Shown here one piece after another: positions 46,160 to 58,722 of a DNA stretch of 64,000 nt. Position 1 is the first letter of the stretch; each line of letters begins with the position of its first letter. Both the position numbers and the translations under genes were made by a program. The notes beneath the pieces were generated by a model. That model saw only the letters and a list, made by a program, of their open reading frames with translations, was not told where the DNA came from and did no database searches. The stretch comes from Aquanectria penicillioides (lineage: Eukaryota; Ascomycota; Sordariomycetes; Hypocreales; Nectriaceae): the NCBI GenBank assembly GCA_003415625.1, contig PYIU01000005.1:1741001-1805000 (forward strand), in the 5' to 3' direction.

Positions 46160-46817
46160 GAATGCGGCGCCACCTTACGGTGTGGCTTCTGGACGAATTA
46201 TGGCTTCGAGGTGATGGGAAATAGTGAGCCGAGTTACCGGGAGATGATCTGCACTGATGCGGACTGACGGACCGTCACGTGTCAGCAAATGGCATGAGTT
46301 TTGACAACCACGCGGGACACAGTGCTGTCTATCGCAGCGTCTGATGAGGAGTAATTCCTGATTCACGAGGCGATTAATTCTACAGGGGACTCCTTGCGAG
46401 GAGAAGCATAACAAGTCGATGCGAGCTGAACGAGGTGTAAATCCTAGCTGAATCTCAACCCTGATGCCGCTGCATTTTTTTTAGAGTCTCTCCAAACCTA
46501 GGCAGATATAGTATTCGAAGAGTTTATTGAGGGTGAGTTTACCCTCAAGCTACGTAAGTTGTCAATTGCTCGTTGTCGTATATCAATCGACTCACAGAGT
46601 AGGTGCTAGGTGTACGAATATACCTCGAATAGCAATTACTTTTCGGCGAACGCAACTCTGTTCCACCGTGTCCTGCCTTGCTCCAGTTTGTCCAGTGCCC
46701 TCTTCATCTTCACACAAATGAATTGAGCGAAGACCGCAATAGCAATACCCATGTGAATATTCCTATGAGCATTTTCCTCAGCCACCAAAACCAATGCACC
46801 CAATCTGTCGTCCTTTC
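46160..46817. other. Intergenic region upstream of the F-box gene
   Basis: About 660 nt between two minus-strand genes, holding the F-box promoter and the 3' end of its neighbour. No gene is visible. Confidence 0.6.
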
Positions 46818-48636
46818 TCATCCACGATAGACGTTGTATTGAAACCCAACACCCTTCATGCTTGATTGGCCAACCTTTCCATCTCGACCTACTCCGGAAG
46901 TCCTTTCCTGTATTCCGTAGATGACGTCGAGATCCATGCTATACTTGGCATCCTTGACTTCTGGGACACGAACCCAGCCTTGACCATGCTTGGATTTGAC
47001 TTCCACCAAGCAGGTGAATTTCGCCATTTCCTGTTGCACCGCAGCCCATTCACGCCGAGACTTTGCTGCGCCTATCTTTACGTTGTTCCAAAACGCGGCT
47101 ACGTTCCTAGTAAAGCCGGGAAGGTCGTCCACGCATAGGGTGTCGTCGACGATGGATCTTTCATACCACGCGTCGGGTTTCCGAGCACATGCAAAGGTCG
47201 GGATACCGTCTTCGCTAAACCGGAATGACGCAACCAACTGTTGTTGCGGCTCCGTCGGCTCTTTCAAGTCTATCTCCCTAGATTCCTCTTTTAGTTCAGT
47301 TTGATACTCGATACTTGGAGGAGATGATCCGTCAGCAGTTAGGGGAGGGTACTACTCCTCCTTGACTTTTTTGACGTGCCGAGATGGGATGGCCAGCACA
47401 ACCCAAGATTCGGGCACTGGATCCAGCTCCGGGGGCACACTACCGTTTACCGAAAGCAGCGGCTTGGTGATCTTGAACCACATCCACGTAGCCCAACGAC
47501 CTTTAGCATCGATCCTGCTCGCACGTTAGTCGATTTGGGGCACTTTTTATTTATTTTATTTTTTATTTATTTTGATATTGGAGACTTACATGTTGGTATG
47601 ACGCAGGGTAATGCTTCCATTCTGAGCGTCAAGGCGCATCAGAGTCTTGGGTGTTTCGAAATCGGTGATAAAATCCGTGTCGCTTCCTGGAGATGGAATC
47701 CGATCGGCCATTGATTTCATGTGCGGATGCTCCACGGACTTGAAGACAAGTTCATCGAGCTCGAGACTCCAGCATCCGTTCTTCTGCGTAGCCTGTTCGA
47801 GAGCAAGAAGCAGTCCCAGAGTTGATGGCTGAAGCCCGGCATTGAAGCAATTTTCGAGGTAGTTCTCTCCTTCAACAGACATTATTTGATCCGGCTTCGA
47901 TAGTGGGCAGGCTCTCGAGCGCGGGTCGAAGGGATGCACGTTGCGAATGCCCAGGACGGCTTGAAGTCGTTTGGATGATGCTGCTCTAAAAATCGCATCA
48001 GTGTTATGTAAATCAAGATCTTGAGATTCCATCTAGATCTTACAGATGAGGCGTCATGTTCCCCAGTTGTTCCGGTCGCTTCCTTGTCTCACCCAGAAGC
48101 TCTTGTTCGTGCCCGATACGAGTCCCGAGTAGTTCTCGATTGCCTAGCTCGTATGGTCGTCGGATATTTATCGAGTGCCTGACAACCTGGATAAAATCAA
48201 GTTGCGGGTCTATGTGCTTCAAAAGGTGGACAGCTTTCTGCATCCCAGCGACCGTGTACATTTTATCTGATAGTTGGGACGACTGGAGCCTGGGATGGCG
48301 CTTGATGAAGTTTGCAGCACGATTTTGATCTTCTCTTTGGTTCTGAAAGCCCATGGCGATACCTTTGTGAAGGATCTCGCGGGCTGATAGCCCAAGGAGT
48401 TCTTCTTCAAGTGGAGTGTCGGTACGGGCTCCCTCTATCAGAGTAGGCTTCGGAGGAATGGTGTTGATGTTGATTTGTATTCGCCCTCGTGGGTACGAGT
48501 CTGCCATGCCCGTCTCTCGAAGAATCCCATCTGATGTCTCGACGACATATACGACCCTGCTTCTCTTGTGGTCGTGTGTATTGCTGCTAGCACCGGGATC
48601 AAGGGGACGTTTGCGATCCCCGGCTTGCTGTGACAT
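46818..48636 (-). CDS. Unrecognised nuclear-like protein with an in-frame stop in exon 3
   Basis: I do not recognise the family. Exons: 48636-48044, 47985-47590, 47514-46818, with GT-AG introns of 58 and 75 nt that keep frame. The N-terminus MSQQAGDRKRPLDPGASSN and HDHKRSR looks like a bipartite nuclear localisation signal. The middle (LRLD-type strands, WATWMWFKITKPLL) and the C-terminal segment (FTCLVEVKSKHGQGWVRVPE) look folded. Exon 3 contains TAG at 47352-47354, after HVKKVKEE. The same frame then continues for about 178 codons of convincing sequence to the stop at 46818. Either a weak-signal intron of 42-69 nt removes the stop (branch-like CTAAC and CTGAC lie just downstream), or the protein ends there at about 383 residues, or the base is wrong. 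Without the stop the product would be about 545-561 residues. Confidence 0.62.
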
Positions 48637-50223
48637 GTTGCTTTCAACGCCCCGCGAAAGAGCGTGTAAATGTGAATCTAAAACCTAATGATCCAGAACT
48701 AAAGGTCGAGCTCTCAAGGGGAATACAGGAAAGTGCTGCTTCATAACGTGCCTTCACGATGATCGCGTAGGTGCGTGGGTTTCTTCTCTGTAGGAGCTAG
48801 GTTTGAGGAGTTTGTAAATGTGAGCTCCTCGCCCGCCTTGAGAAGCTTGAGTGTCCATCTAGTCATAGGCCATAAGGTTTGTTTGCAGACGCCTTGGGAC
48901 CGCACCAAATACTCTGAATCATCACCAGTTCGATTGTAATGGCGTCATCACCAAACAAACAATGGCAGACAATAGGCACACATTCGCCATCCCTATTTCG
49001 CCTATTTTCCTCATCAAACTAAACCCCAAACGACTTTGTTATCCAGCGTGTTGAGTTTGGCATCATAGACCTCAGGTGAACTAGAGAGAAGGTGGCACTG
49101 TCTATCAATACGCATTCTCATGCCTCACTTGACTTTGAAGCCCGAGCTCAACGGCAGGACACTGCCTGCTTCACTATTTGCTCAATTCCTAGTGCATAGG
49201 TAGTTATGCTATCCCGTATACTTGCATGCACTCCCATGATCTAGGATCAATTGACTACTATGTATACGGAGAACCTGCATTGTTGGGAGGAAAAAAAAGC
49301 CTGGGCCACAAGACCTGGGTTGTTCCTCGTATCGTGACCGCTCACCAACTCAAGCCTGAAACATGCCAGAATCGTCCCAGGTCCCTCGCTCAGACTGGAG
49401 GCAGTTATTCTTGGGATGTGGGAAGCACATATATTGAATTTACATTCACTCCTTCGCTACCGTAGACTCGATACAGCTTCCCGGGGTCAAAGATTGGCTC
49501 TCGTTCTCGCTTCATCGATCTTGCCGCACTCCCCCCCCCCCCCCCCCCTTGACCTTGTCTACATGTCCACCAGCAATTGCCAAATTTGGGCTGTTTCGCC
49601 AAAGTCAGAGCCCTGGTGCCGCAGATGCACCGAATTCTCCAGAGCGGTCCTCCCAGAGGCCCGTGAGGGCTCTAGCATGGAGCCGGCCGACGGTGGTCCA
49701 AGATGCCGTCCGCAATCGGAGCTTGACATCGGGGGCCGGCGTTTCAGCTCGCTAGAAAATTCCCCTTCAAACAAAGAAGTCTTTGGCCAACGGGGGCTCC
49801 GTGGCGTCTCTTTCGCTGGACTCTGGTAAAATTGGGTGCCCTTCTTTTTTTTTTTTTTTTTCTTCTACTTTGCCGTTGGCATCCACCAAAATGGAAGCAG
49901 GCGAGCCGCGAGCCCACCATGTCCCTCTGCATGGTTCTATTTTGTCCGTTGGCGTCTCCCCGGGCTGCTTCCCCGAAAAGCCCTTCTCCATATTCTCCAT
50001 CGCAATGCAGCGCGCAAGCGTCCTCCATCGCGTCCTCCATCGTCAGCCCAACAGCAACGCACCTGGTCCCATTTAGCCCGTAGCCAAGGCAGGCCAAGAA
50101 TCTTCGACTGCAACGCAGGAGTGAAGAAGAATTGGCGTCTCCATCGAGATACTGTAGTGCGGTATGTGCATGCCATTCTGCAGTTCTACGCAAGCACCAC
50201 ACACACACATAGCATACGTAGTA

Positions 50224-50273
50224 CGCACACACATACGCACACACGCACACGCACACACACACACATACACCAC
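50224..50273. repeat. CA microsatellite
   Basis: About 50 bases of CA with a few GC and TA interruptions, non-coding. Confidence 0.88.
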
Positions 50274-50466
50274 CAAAAAGCTAGAGGTGCCAACTTACGT
50301 TATAACTCCCAAGTCCCAAGCCAACGGACCGCGCGGGTAGATCCCGCCCACTAGCATCAGATCCAATCGGAATCCCGGCCCAAGCACCCGCCGGCTCAAC
50401 CTGGCTCCTCCTTGTGGGTTGCAGGCAACTTTGCAGGCACATTGCAACCTTGTTAGAGCATCCAGC

Positions 50467-50505
50467 CCGTCCATCTCGTCCATCTCGTCCATCTCGCCCA
50501 TCTCA
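50467..50505. repeat. Tandem repeat, 9-base unit TCGTCCATC
   Basis: About four copies of the 9-base unit, the last ones slightly diverged, in non-coding DNA. Confidence 0.8.
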
Positions 50506-50733
50506 GCGGGTGCCTGGTCAGCGTTGGCTGGGTAGACCCGGCTTCACACGCATTGCTGGCTTTTCCTTGCGCTGCCCCCCTCAACAGAATATTCCGGTTC
50601 GTCAGTCAGAGGCAGCCCGTCCAAGCTCCAGAGATCCAATGCAAAAGAACTTGCAGAGATTTCCCCCTTCCCGCTGTGGTGCCCATGCACACGCAGAATG
50701 CGCACGCCCTGTCCAGGTTGCCCTATTCATCCA

Positions 50734-50766
<33 letters not shown>

Positions 50767-51505
50767 CGTCCACCCTTTTGGTCCTCGAATAACACGCCGA
50801 CACCTCGTCGACCAGCCCCTCCCCCACTTGTATTTGTCCAGCGGGCAGCACTGTTGGATACCATCACGTCCACGTCAGCGGCATCTTGAAACTAGATTGT
50901 TCTTTCGGGTTCTTCGCAGGAGAACAGCCACCACGTTTTTTCTCGCTCCCAATCCGCTGCGCCCTTTGTCCCCTCGGGCCTTTTTGCGCTTTCGAGGTCC
51001 TCCCTGTTCGGTCGCCCTCGTGAATGGGTGATCGGGGGGGGGGGGGGGGGTGGTGGAATACGTGTGCATCTTGCTTCAAATCCCCTCTCGTCGGCCCTAC
51101 CTAGTTGCTCCCTGTCTTGGGATCAAACCGCCGGAACGCCCGTGCTGACGACCAGGCACAATGTACGAGGCCCTTTTGGGGGAGAATTCTGCTTTGTCGT
51201 CCTGCAGTAGTTGGCCCACGGCTACCGTCGCCGCGGAACATTGGGCATCCTCGCCGATCAGCGAATAAGCACACCAAGCTAGGCCCGCACAATCCAACCA
51301 GAGGGTTCCCATGCAGCCTGTCAATGCAGGTTGATCGCGATACACAGCCGTCATGCCTCATGTTTACAATCAGGCGTCTGTACAGTATCCTGCACCATGC
51401 TGTCCTGGAATCTGTTGGAAGCAGAGTGAACCAAGGAGCGCTCTAGCCCAACCTCCATCATTCATGATTCATTGACTAACACAGTAAACACAACGCACCC
51501 AGTAG

Positions 51506-51565
51506 ACACACACGCACACTCACACTCACTCACACTCACACACTCACACTCACACACTCACACAA
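51506..51565. repeat. CACT/CACA compound microsatellite
   Basis: About 60 bases of CACA and CACT units in non-coding DNA. Confidence 0.88.
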
Positions 51566-54500
51566 ACAGCACAAGCTCCTCGTCCACCATCGTCGTCCTC
51601 GGGCCGTATAGCAGAAACTAACTAGCTTGATGCATACTTCCTGCCGTGTTGCACCATTGACTATTGATAGGCAGATTGGCCGACCTAAAAAATCTCATCA
51701 CGGTGATCTTCAATCATTGGTCTCAGTGACCCAGGCCTGGACCTAAGCTACCAAACCCTAAAGGGCACCAGGTAGATGGTTGGTTGACCTTGTGGCTTTG
51801 CCTCTCCAGCGTTGCAATTGTGTGGTTTTCACAGTCGTATTTGCAACATCTTACTTTTAGGCACTTTTAGCCTTTTTTATCCTCATATGTTTTGCCCTCT
51901 TCCTCCGATCTATTCCCCCCTTTGTCTGTATGGTGGCAGCAGGCATGTCTCCGATCTGCCCGCCGCATGCGTAATTGACGATCGTAACCTCAACACGAGC
52001 TGAAAAGAAAGCAAGAATTGCAACACAAGAGGGAAAAAAAAAAAAAAAACATAACCAGCGTATCTGTGTGTATGAGTGTGCGTGCGTGCGTGCGCCAGGC
52101 TCCCACCGGCGCACCGAAACCAGGAAACTGGGGATGGAACAGCCCAGCAAGCCAATGTCAGAGTCAAAGAATCGTCGTCCCTGGCGCTGGTGCGACAGCA
52201 GGTCCTTTCGGCTCAGAGACGTCTCACTCACTGCCACCCCCAAGAAAAGCTCAGTCCGCCCACCAAGAGACGGGGGTGTCCACCTATGAAGGCCCATGGC
52301 TTCGCCTTCAACACCTCGAGGTGAATGAATGAACAAAGACGCCCCCGTTTTCCTTTCAACACCCGTCGACGCCCGCCCCTCTCCGGAGTGAAACGCCTCA
52401 ATTCGCCTTCCGTGGGGAAGACCTTGTGCCCCATTGTGCTTCCACCCCGTGTCTCTGCTTGACCCACGGAGCGCTGTCCAGAGGGTCAAGGGGCCGGCCA
52501 GCACCGCAGCGTCCGCCGCGTGTCCCCAGTCGGCGCCGTCCGGGCCGGGCTCTGATCATGCTCATCCTGATCCCAGCTGCTCCGTCGCACCACTCGAGCC
52601 GACGGGGCGACGGCATTGGCCGGGGGCGGCGATGCCCAAGGCCACAAAGGGCCAATTGGCAGTGCCTCGCTCCGTGAGAAATCCGACGTGTGACAAGAGA
52701 CGTTGCATTCCCTTCCATGGGGCCGTCTGTGTGTATGCTGTCTCGGTTTATGCGCAAGCCGTGAAGTCAAATCCTGAGCTCGGCTTAAGACTGTGTCTTC
52801 AGATCCGAATTCCAAAAGCCTCCCGTTCGTTCATCGCTCGTTTCGGTTGCAAGACACCCCCCCCTCGCGGTTGCTGAGAACGGCAAACCATCCGCGATAT
52901 GCCCAATGTCTCAACCTCTTTCCAAACGCAATCCCTCAGCTTCGCCCAATCGTCCGTCTCCGCGCGTAGCAGCCTGTAGCAGTCACCAGATCCAAGACAA
53001 TGCAGGACTTACATCATTATGTATGAGACATTGCGTCAACATGCGCAGAGAGAAACAAGGCGTGGGCAAAAGAAAATTGCATCTGGGCATATGAGAAATC
53101 CGACAGGGCAGCCAAATTCCCAATACCCCAGTTTTTTCCCCTAAAAAAGAAAACCCATTGAAATCTCTGACCGGCCGTCAATGGTAAAGCCACACATTGC
53201 ATTTCCCAAAGTGAAGGTTTGAGCCAGCCTGTCACACGGCTTCCCCCACTCGTGTGATGAGACGAGACATCACCGAGGCATGGCGGCCCGGAGCTGATAT
53301 GCGAATTGGGTTTGAGGGGCATTTCAGCCTTCTCGCTCGCATCGTTTTGAGCATTCATCCATACTTGCCAAGTGAATATCCCAACAACTTCAAGAACAAC
53401 ATGTTTTTCTTTTTCTTTACGACATGGTAACACAAAAATTTCAAGACATAAGCCCAGTCCTAGTTAGGGGCAATAATAAAAAAAGGATAGACGTGCAGCA
53501 AGATCTACGAGCACGTCAAAGCTCGCCCATTCGCTGAGTTCGAGATCACGTAGTACCAGAATCCAGGATGGCGCCTCCAACCCCAGGGACCCGTCGTCAA
53601 GCCCATCAGCGCCATGCATCGGTCCTGCGAGAGGCTCGGCTGCTGCGGCCGGGAAAAACGCGAGCGGGCGGGTCGATAGAAGGAGTATGTCGGCTCACAC
53701 TTTGGAAACAAAGCAACAACAGCAAAATCTGCTCATCGTCCCGAGTTTTGGGTGTGAATGAAGAGGGGAGACAAAAGGTCCAACATATTCGTGGCACTCG
53801 TCTGTCGACGCCATGTCTCCCGGATCAAGAACCCGATTTCCTTTGAATAGCCGTGTGTGTGTGTGTGTGTGTGATGTTGGAAAGGGAGTTTTGAACCATG
53901 GCACCACAACATCGATACGCACATGAATACAACGTGGCCGAGAGGCTTCGCCACGAGCTCAGTTGGCGGCTCTGGCTTTTGGGTGACAGCCCTTCCGGGC
54001 CTCAGAGCAATACTATTGGGCTGCGAGGATCAATTGTCGCTGACAGGAATCTGGGGGCTGGTCGCGAACGTCGTAGACTCTATCCTGTATGGCCAGAGTC
54101 CAGTGTGGCTGACACATCCCGAGGATTCAGTGCTTCTCAGACAATTCCCCCCCCCTCGCGGAACGATTCGAGACACCAGGCTTGACGAAATTCCGCACCC
54201 AGATGAAGGATTTCTAATCGTCCTCGGAGCGCAATTGCCAATGTCGATCCATGAAAATGAGGTAATTGTCGCACCTGCGTCGTGCAATTGTACCCACGCG
54301 AAGTGAGGCTGTGAGAGTGTGTGAGGCAGCACGCATGAGGGACCTCGCCTGGCGCCCGAAGTGAGTTGTAATTGGCAGCCTATCCCTCCGCAATGGGTCG
54401 ATCGAGAGGGGGCCTAAGCCGTAGTTAAGCAGGTTATCATTGGACCGCTCAAAGGGGGGACGATAACACGCCGTTGCGAATGCTGAGCTGTAAGAGCCGT

Positions 54501-56988
54501 TGCATATTCATCGCACTATTATAGGGTCCGGTTTTAAACGGGCCCATGTGTCAGGTTCCTGGCGGTCATAGTGGGTATCATATTGACATCCCAGGGGCAA
54601 CAAAGGAAATCGTCGGGATTTCCAGAGGTAGCATTTGTTCCTGTCCATCGGTGCAAAGCAAGTCTGGGACGTAGAGAAGGCGTTTAGACCTGACCATTCG
54701 GAGGACGAGCCGTGGACTCAGATGAAAAGGGATGATCCACGTGGTGAAACCGTGCCGAAGGCCAATGAAGCCCTCCAGGCTTCCTCGAGGGGCGTTGCAG
54801 GGGAACCGAGGTCCGTCAATGCAATGATGCAAATAAGACGGGCAATTGGTAGAGAAAGGGGGGTGGTGATGAATGTGCTCGCAATTCACCCTTTTGCAGG
54901 ACCTTTTGGAGAAGGAAGGGAGAGCCGCGTGGATTTGCCGTGGGGCGTGCTATGTTTCGAAACCATCCACGGGTGTCCCGGTGTTAGACGCCTTGTTAAG
55001 ACTTGGGATGTGAACGTTACACAACTTGCGAAGAATATATCCATCCCTGCCTTCGTCGGGCGGAGAGGCGAAGCGGGAGCCATGGCTTGGGGCCATGGCA
55101 GTCAAGGGCGGAAAGCTTGGAGACATGGTCTTGTCGGCAATTGCAATAGGGAGGTAAGACTTTTTGTGGGCGGAGTAGTCCTTCAAAGGAATGAGAGACG
55201 TCAATATGTTTGTTTTTTCTTTTCTTTTCTTTCCTTTTCTTTTTTTTTGTTTTCTCTCCTCCTCACTTTTGTTCCAGGATCTGGAACATTGGACCTTTCC
55301 CCATGTTCAAGTACTAGTCTCCAGGATCCCGGGGTAGATGCCGAAAAGGGAACAACCAGAGTCTATGATGACAGCTGGGATTGGCAACAAAGAAAGCATA
55401 ATGACACGATTTCCCAGACACAGACGTGGAGATCTCGATGAACGTGCAATTCCACAGCTTCACATGCAGGAGGAAGTCCAGGATGTATTCCCCAAGACAA
55501 CGAGCGCAGGGCAGCCCGAGCCGGCCGCCGCAGCGATGGCTCGCCAGAGTCGCTCTGCGGCCCCTGTCCATGGCTCGCGTCGTGTGCATCTTGGCGATCT
55601 CGAGAAAGAGAGGGACTATCGCAGGGAGACGGGAAGGGCCTGGCCGAGCCCGCCTCGGAGTGGGAATGCGCAAGGAAGAAGCATCTGGGATCTCGTCAAT
55701 CCCGCGCGGGCAGATATTCGTTTGTTCCCGGGGCCCCTCCCGCTGAAACAGCCCACTCGAATTCCCATCACTGCCGAGCGAGCGCTGCAAATGTGCCGAA
55801 ACGCCCATTGTCGTTATGTGTCTCGCGGAGTACGGCTTAGCGTGCCCCCAGACCTGGAAAAGGTCGGGGTAGTTAGGGTCGTTTGTCCTCTAAATTTTTT
55901 CTCCGAGAGACGGACGCCGCCGACGATGACATCGTTCTCGGCCGACCCACGGACGACCAGGACTGGCGACTGGCACGCCACACGGCGCTCTTGACTCAAA
56001 GGCCCTCACTATCGCTCCTCTCGCTCTCTCTCAATGGCCCTTACGTGACAGCGTCGCAGAAGGCACCATGGCCAGGGAAATGCACTCCCATGATGCCCAA
56101 TCTCCGTCGCCGTCCCCGCCCGTTGCCATCCTCCCCCATACGTAGCATTGCCTGCGAAAAATTTTCCCGCGTTGAGGTGTCATAGTGTTTCGGAACCCGC
56201 CCAGCGGTGCCCTTTCTCCTTGGTTCGTCGGGTCGAGAGTGCAAGCCCACATTTTATGACCAAACAAGTCAGCAATGCTGATCTCCAAAACACAGATGCG
56301 CTGGCAACAGTGGGAGACGATGGGTCCCGTCATAGCATGACGTATAATTGCGACAAGGAAGCCAGTAGCAAACCAGGCTGTGCGCGTGTGCCGTGCCTGG
56401 TGGTACCTGGTAGTGCTAGGTACAGTAGTGCTTGGTGGTGCCCAGTGACTAACTTGGCAGCTCTGGAGCCTCTTACTCAGGTCGATGGGGAACATGATGG
56501 ATGCCCGCAGATGTACGGAGCCCAGTAAACGCCCGCCTTCCAATTCTGGTCCATGTGGCCTTGGCTTTTTTGGGGGGCCCCTTGGGGAACGAGATGATAT
56601 GATGATGGCATTGATGGGGAATGCCCAGATGCAAACTCATGGCCGAAAGGAAGGCTTCGGCGCCAGGGTTCCAGGCCCAGGTTGCATGCAGTGCCGGCCG
56701 GAGTTCCCAGAGACAAGGGAGATGTGGGGGGAGAAATGGTTATCTCCCATTGCCCTTGGTCTCTGGGGTGGCATCATGGCATGTCTGGTGGTGCTGCGGG
56801 AATTGTCGTGGGCCCATTGCCCACGGCCGGTGGTGCAACGGCCAAGGGCACATCGACCATCCGTGTCAGGTGGCCGGACCGGACACCGGAAGGCGACTCT
56901 ACGAATTGGCAGTCATGAGAGGCAAGTTTGTTCGTATTAGCTGTTAGCTAGGGGGGGTGGAACGGAAGGGGAGCGGGAGAAAGGGACG

Positions 56989-57030
56989 AGGGACAGAGGG
57001 ACAGAGGGACAGAGGACCAAGGACAAAGGA
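56989..57030. repeat. Tandem repeat, 8-base unit GGGACAGA
   Basis: About three good copies followed by degenerate ones (GGACCAA, GGACAAA), non-coding. Confidence 0.8.
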
Positions 57031-57579
57031 CGAAACAATACACTGGGGAAACTGGAGCTGTGCATTAGGAGTCATAGTTCGCAGGTCCTAGCACGTAATT
57101 ACGGATGAGCTGGAAGCATGAACTAGAGCATGACCCATCTAAGTTGTTGTTTTTTGCTAGTGCACATGCTGTGGATGTTTGCCTCATCAGCACTCCGATT
57201 GCGAAACTAGGTTTCAAGCCGCTTTCTGGCTAGTATGTATGGGGGGAGTGTTCTGACTTTCTGAGTCCGCTGTCGATGGGGTCGTGGAGCCACAGCGGCT
57301 TGGTGCAGTCGCTGGGCCTGACGTGGGTGCCCGTCCGACTCCGTCGGGGGCATCCCAGTCACTCTCCGTCGCAGAGTGATCCCCCCAAGTGCCGCGACCG
57401 TTTCTAAAAAATCCTACCTTCCACAGCCAGCTCAGGCGCAGGGATGGGGGCCGAAGCAGCTATGGAGTCACTTGGAGCCCAAGTGGGAACGTGCGAGAAA
57501 CACCGCGAGAAGGAGGGAGAAGCAAGAGGGAGGACATGTTTGTTTCGTCTTGAGAGGGTGAAAAAGGTCTTTGCCTATA

Positions 57580-57612
57580 GTATGCTATGCTAATGCTATG
57601 CTATGCTATGCA
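57580..57612. repeat. Tandem repeat, 5-base unit TATGC
   Basis: Copies of CTATG, with one irregular unit in the middle, in non-coding DNA about 650 nt downstream of the Ecl1-like gene. Confidence 0.8.
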
Positions 57613-58263
57613 GTCTTCCGTGGTTCCTGTCGATACGGCCAATCACCCAGCGGCGATGGCCCCAAAGCAGTGTAGCACCCCCTCCCAAAGACATCCCATC
57701 CGAAAAAGACCGGCAACCGTGCCTGGTCGTCCCGTGCGCCATACTCTCCAAGAGTCCCAAAAAGTGTGCATCCATGCCGCCCTCAGCGGGTTCCTGACGC
57801 TGTCATGTCCCAGATATCATGATGTTCCCCCGTAGCTCCGATTGCTCCCATAATCCATGCTCTGAAACAACATGCGATGTCAACTCCAGCCTGTATTTGG
57901 TACAAGATGCCAATATTGGCTCCCGTATCCCATCAACCCAATGGACAAAAAGCCGCCCAAATGATGCTAGCGAGTCGATCGAGATAAAGGAAGTCGTGAT
58001 GAAAAATAGAAAAACAAACTTTTTTTGGTATGCAGTGCTCCGGTGTAATGCCCTTCTTGGTACAACAGATTGTTCAAAAGAAAAAGTGGTAGTATAGGTG
58101 TGTGTTGGTGGTGGTGTTGTGTGTGCTTGTGGTGTTGGTGATATCGAAGTGAGTTGCGTAGTCTTTAAGAGAAAAAAAAATCAACGTTGGTCGAAATGTG
58201 ACCAAGGGTATATGAATGTTGTGGCATGTTTCAATCGAGTACGATCATGTGTGGTGGGTTTGC

Positions 58264-58722
58264 TCAATACGATCGTCGTCGCTGCATCCTGACTTGCTCG
58301 AAGGAGACTGCGTAGGCTCGGAGCTCTTGCTTCGTCTTGTCAGAGAGCTGGCTGGACTCGGCAGTTGTGGAGGTACTCTGCATCGAGCAGAGGCTGCTGT
58401 GCGAGCTCGATGGAGTGAGCGCTCGAGTAGAAGTCTGTTCGGTGCCGGTAGGCTTGAAGGTCTGGTGTGCAGAGGCGTTGCCGTAAGGCTTCGCGTTGGC
58501 GAAGTCGTATGCGGGAGAGAGGTAGAAGCCCGGGCTCGAGGAGGATTTTGTCGACCAGGGGTAGGAAGGAGGAGTAAAGCCAGGAGAGCTGGCCTGCGAG
58601 CTCGGCGTCGAGGTCTTCTCGAAGTCGGCTAGCCTGCAAGACTCAGAGCAATAGGCATCGCTGGCAGTCTGAACCTGCTTGTCACAAGCGAGGCAGAAAG
58701 AGTGAGCCCAGTCGAAATCCAT
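58264..58722 (-). CDS. Ecl1-like life-span regulatory factor
   Basis: Small zinc-binding protein of the life-span regulatory factor family (Ecl1 of fission yeast), linked there to stationary-phase survival, stress and nutrient starvation. It is a single exon of 152 residues. The signature is at the very N-terminus: MDFDWAHSFCLACDKQ with C10 and C13, then YCSESCRLADFEK with C25 and C29. These four cysteines are the expected zinc ligands. The rest is a Ser/Thr/Pro-rich, probably disordered tail, as usual for the family. The start is fixed by the conserved MDFDWA beginning. The gene is isolated, with about 9.6 kb on one side and at least 5 kb on the other without a recognisable gene. Confidence 0.9.
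   Translation of the reverse strand: MDFDWAHSFCLACDKQVQTASDAYCSESCRLADFEKTSTPSSQASSPGFTPPSYPWSTKSSSSPGFYLSPAYDFANAKPYGNASAHQTFKPTGTEQTSTRALTPSSSHSSLCSMQSTSTTAESSQLSDKTKQELRAYAVSFEQVRMQRRRSY

Larger units (their letters stand above)
48637..58263. other. Large gene-free region (about 9.6 kb)
   Basis: Many ORFs of 60-270 codons occur but none resembles a known protein, and most overlap one another in all frames. The DNA has long homopolymers (C18 at 49531-49548, T30 at 50737-50766), CA and CACT microsatellites, a 9-base repeat at 50467-50505 and short arrays at 56989-57030 and 57580-57612. The right end should hold the 3' end of the Ecl1-like gene. I see no transposon ends or transposase. Confidence 0.5.

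Noticed and set aside
54635..55441. Plus-strand ORF of 268 codons
   Set aside because: No recognisable domain, a Phe-rich homopolymer end and competing ORFs on the other strand. It could be an orphan gene but I cannot support it.
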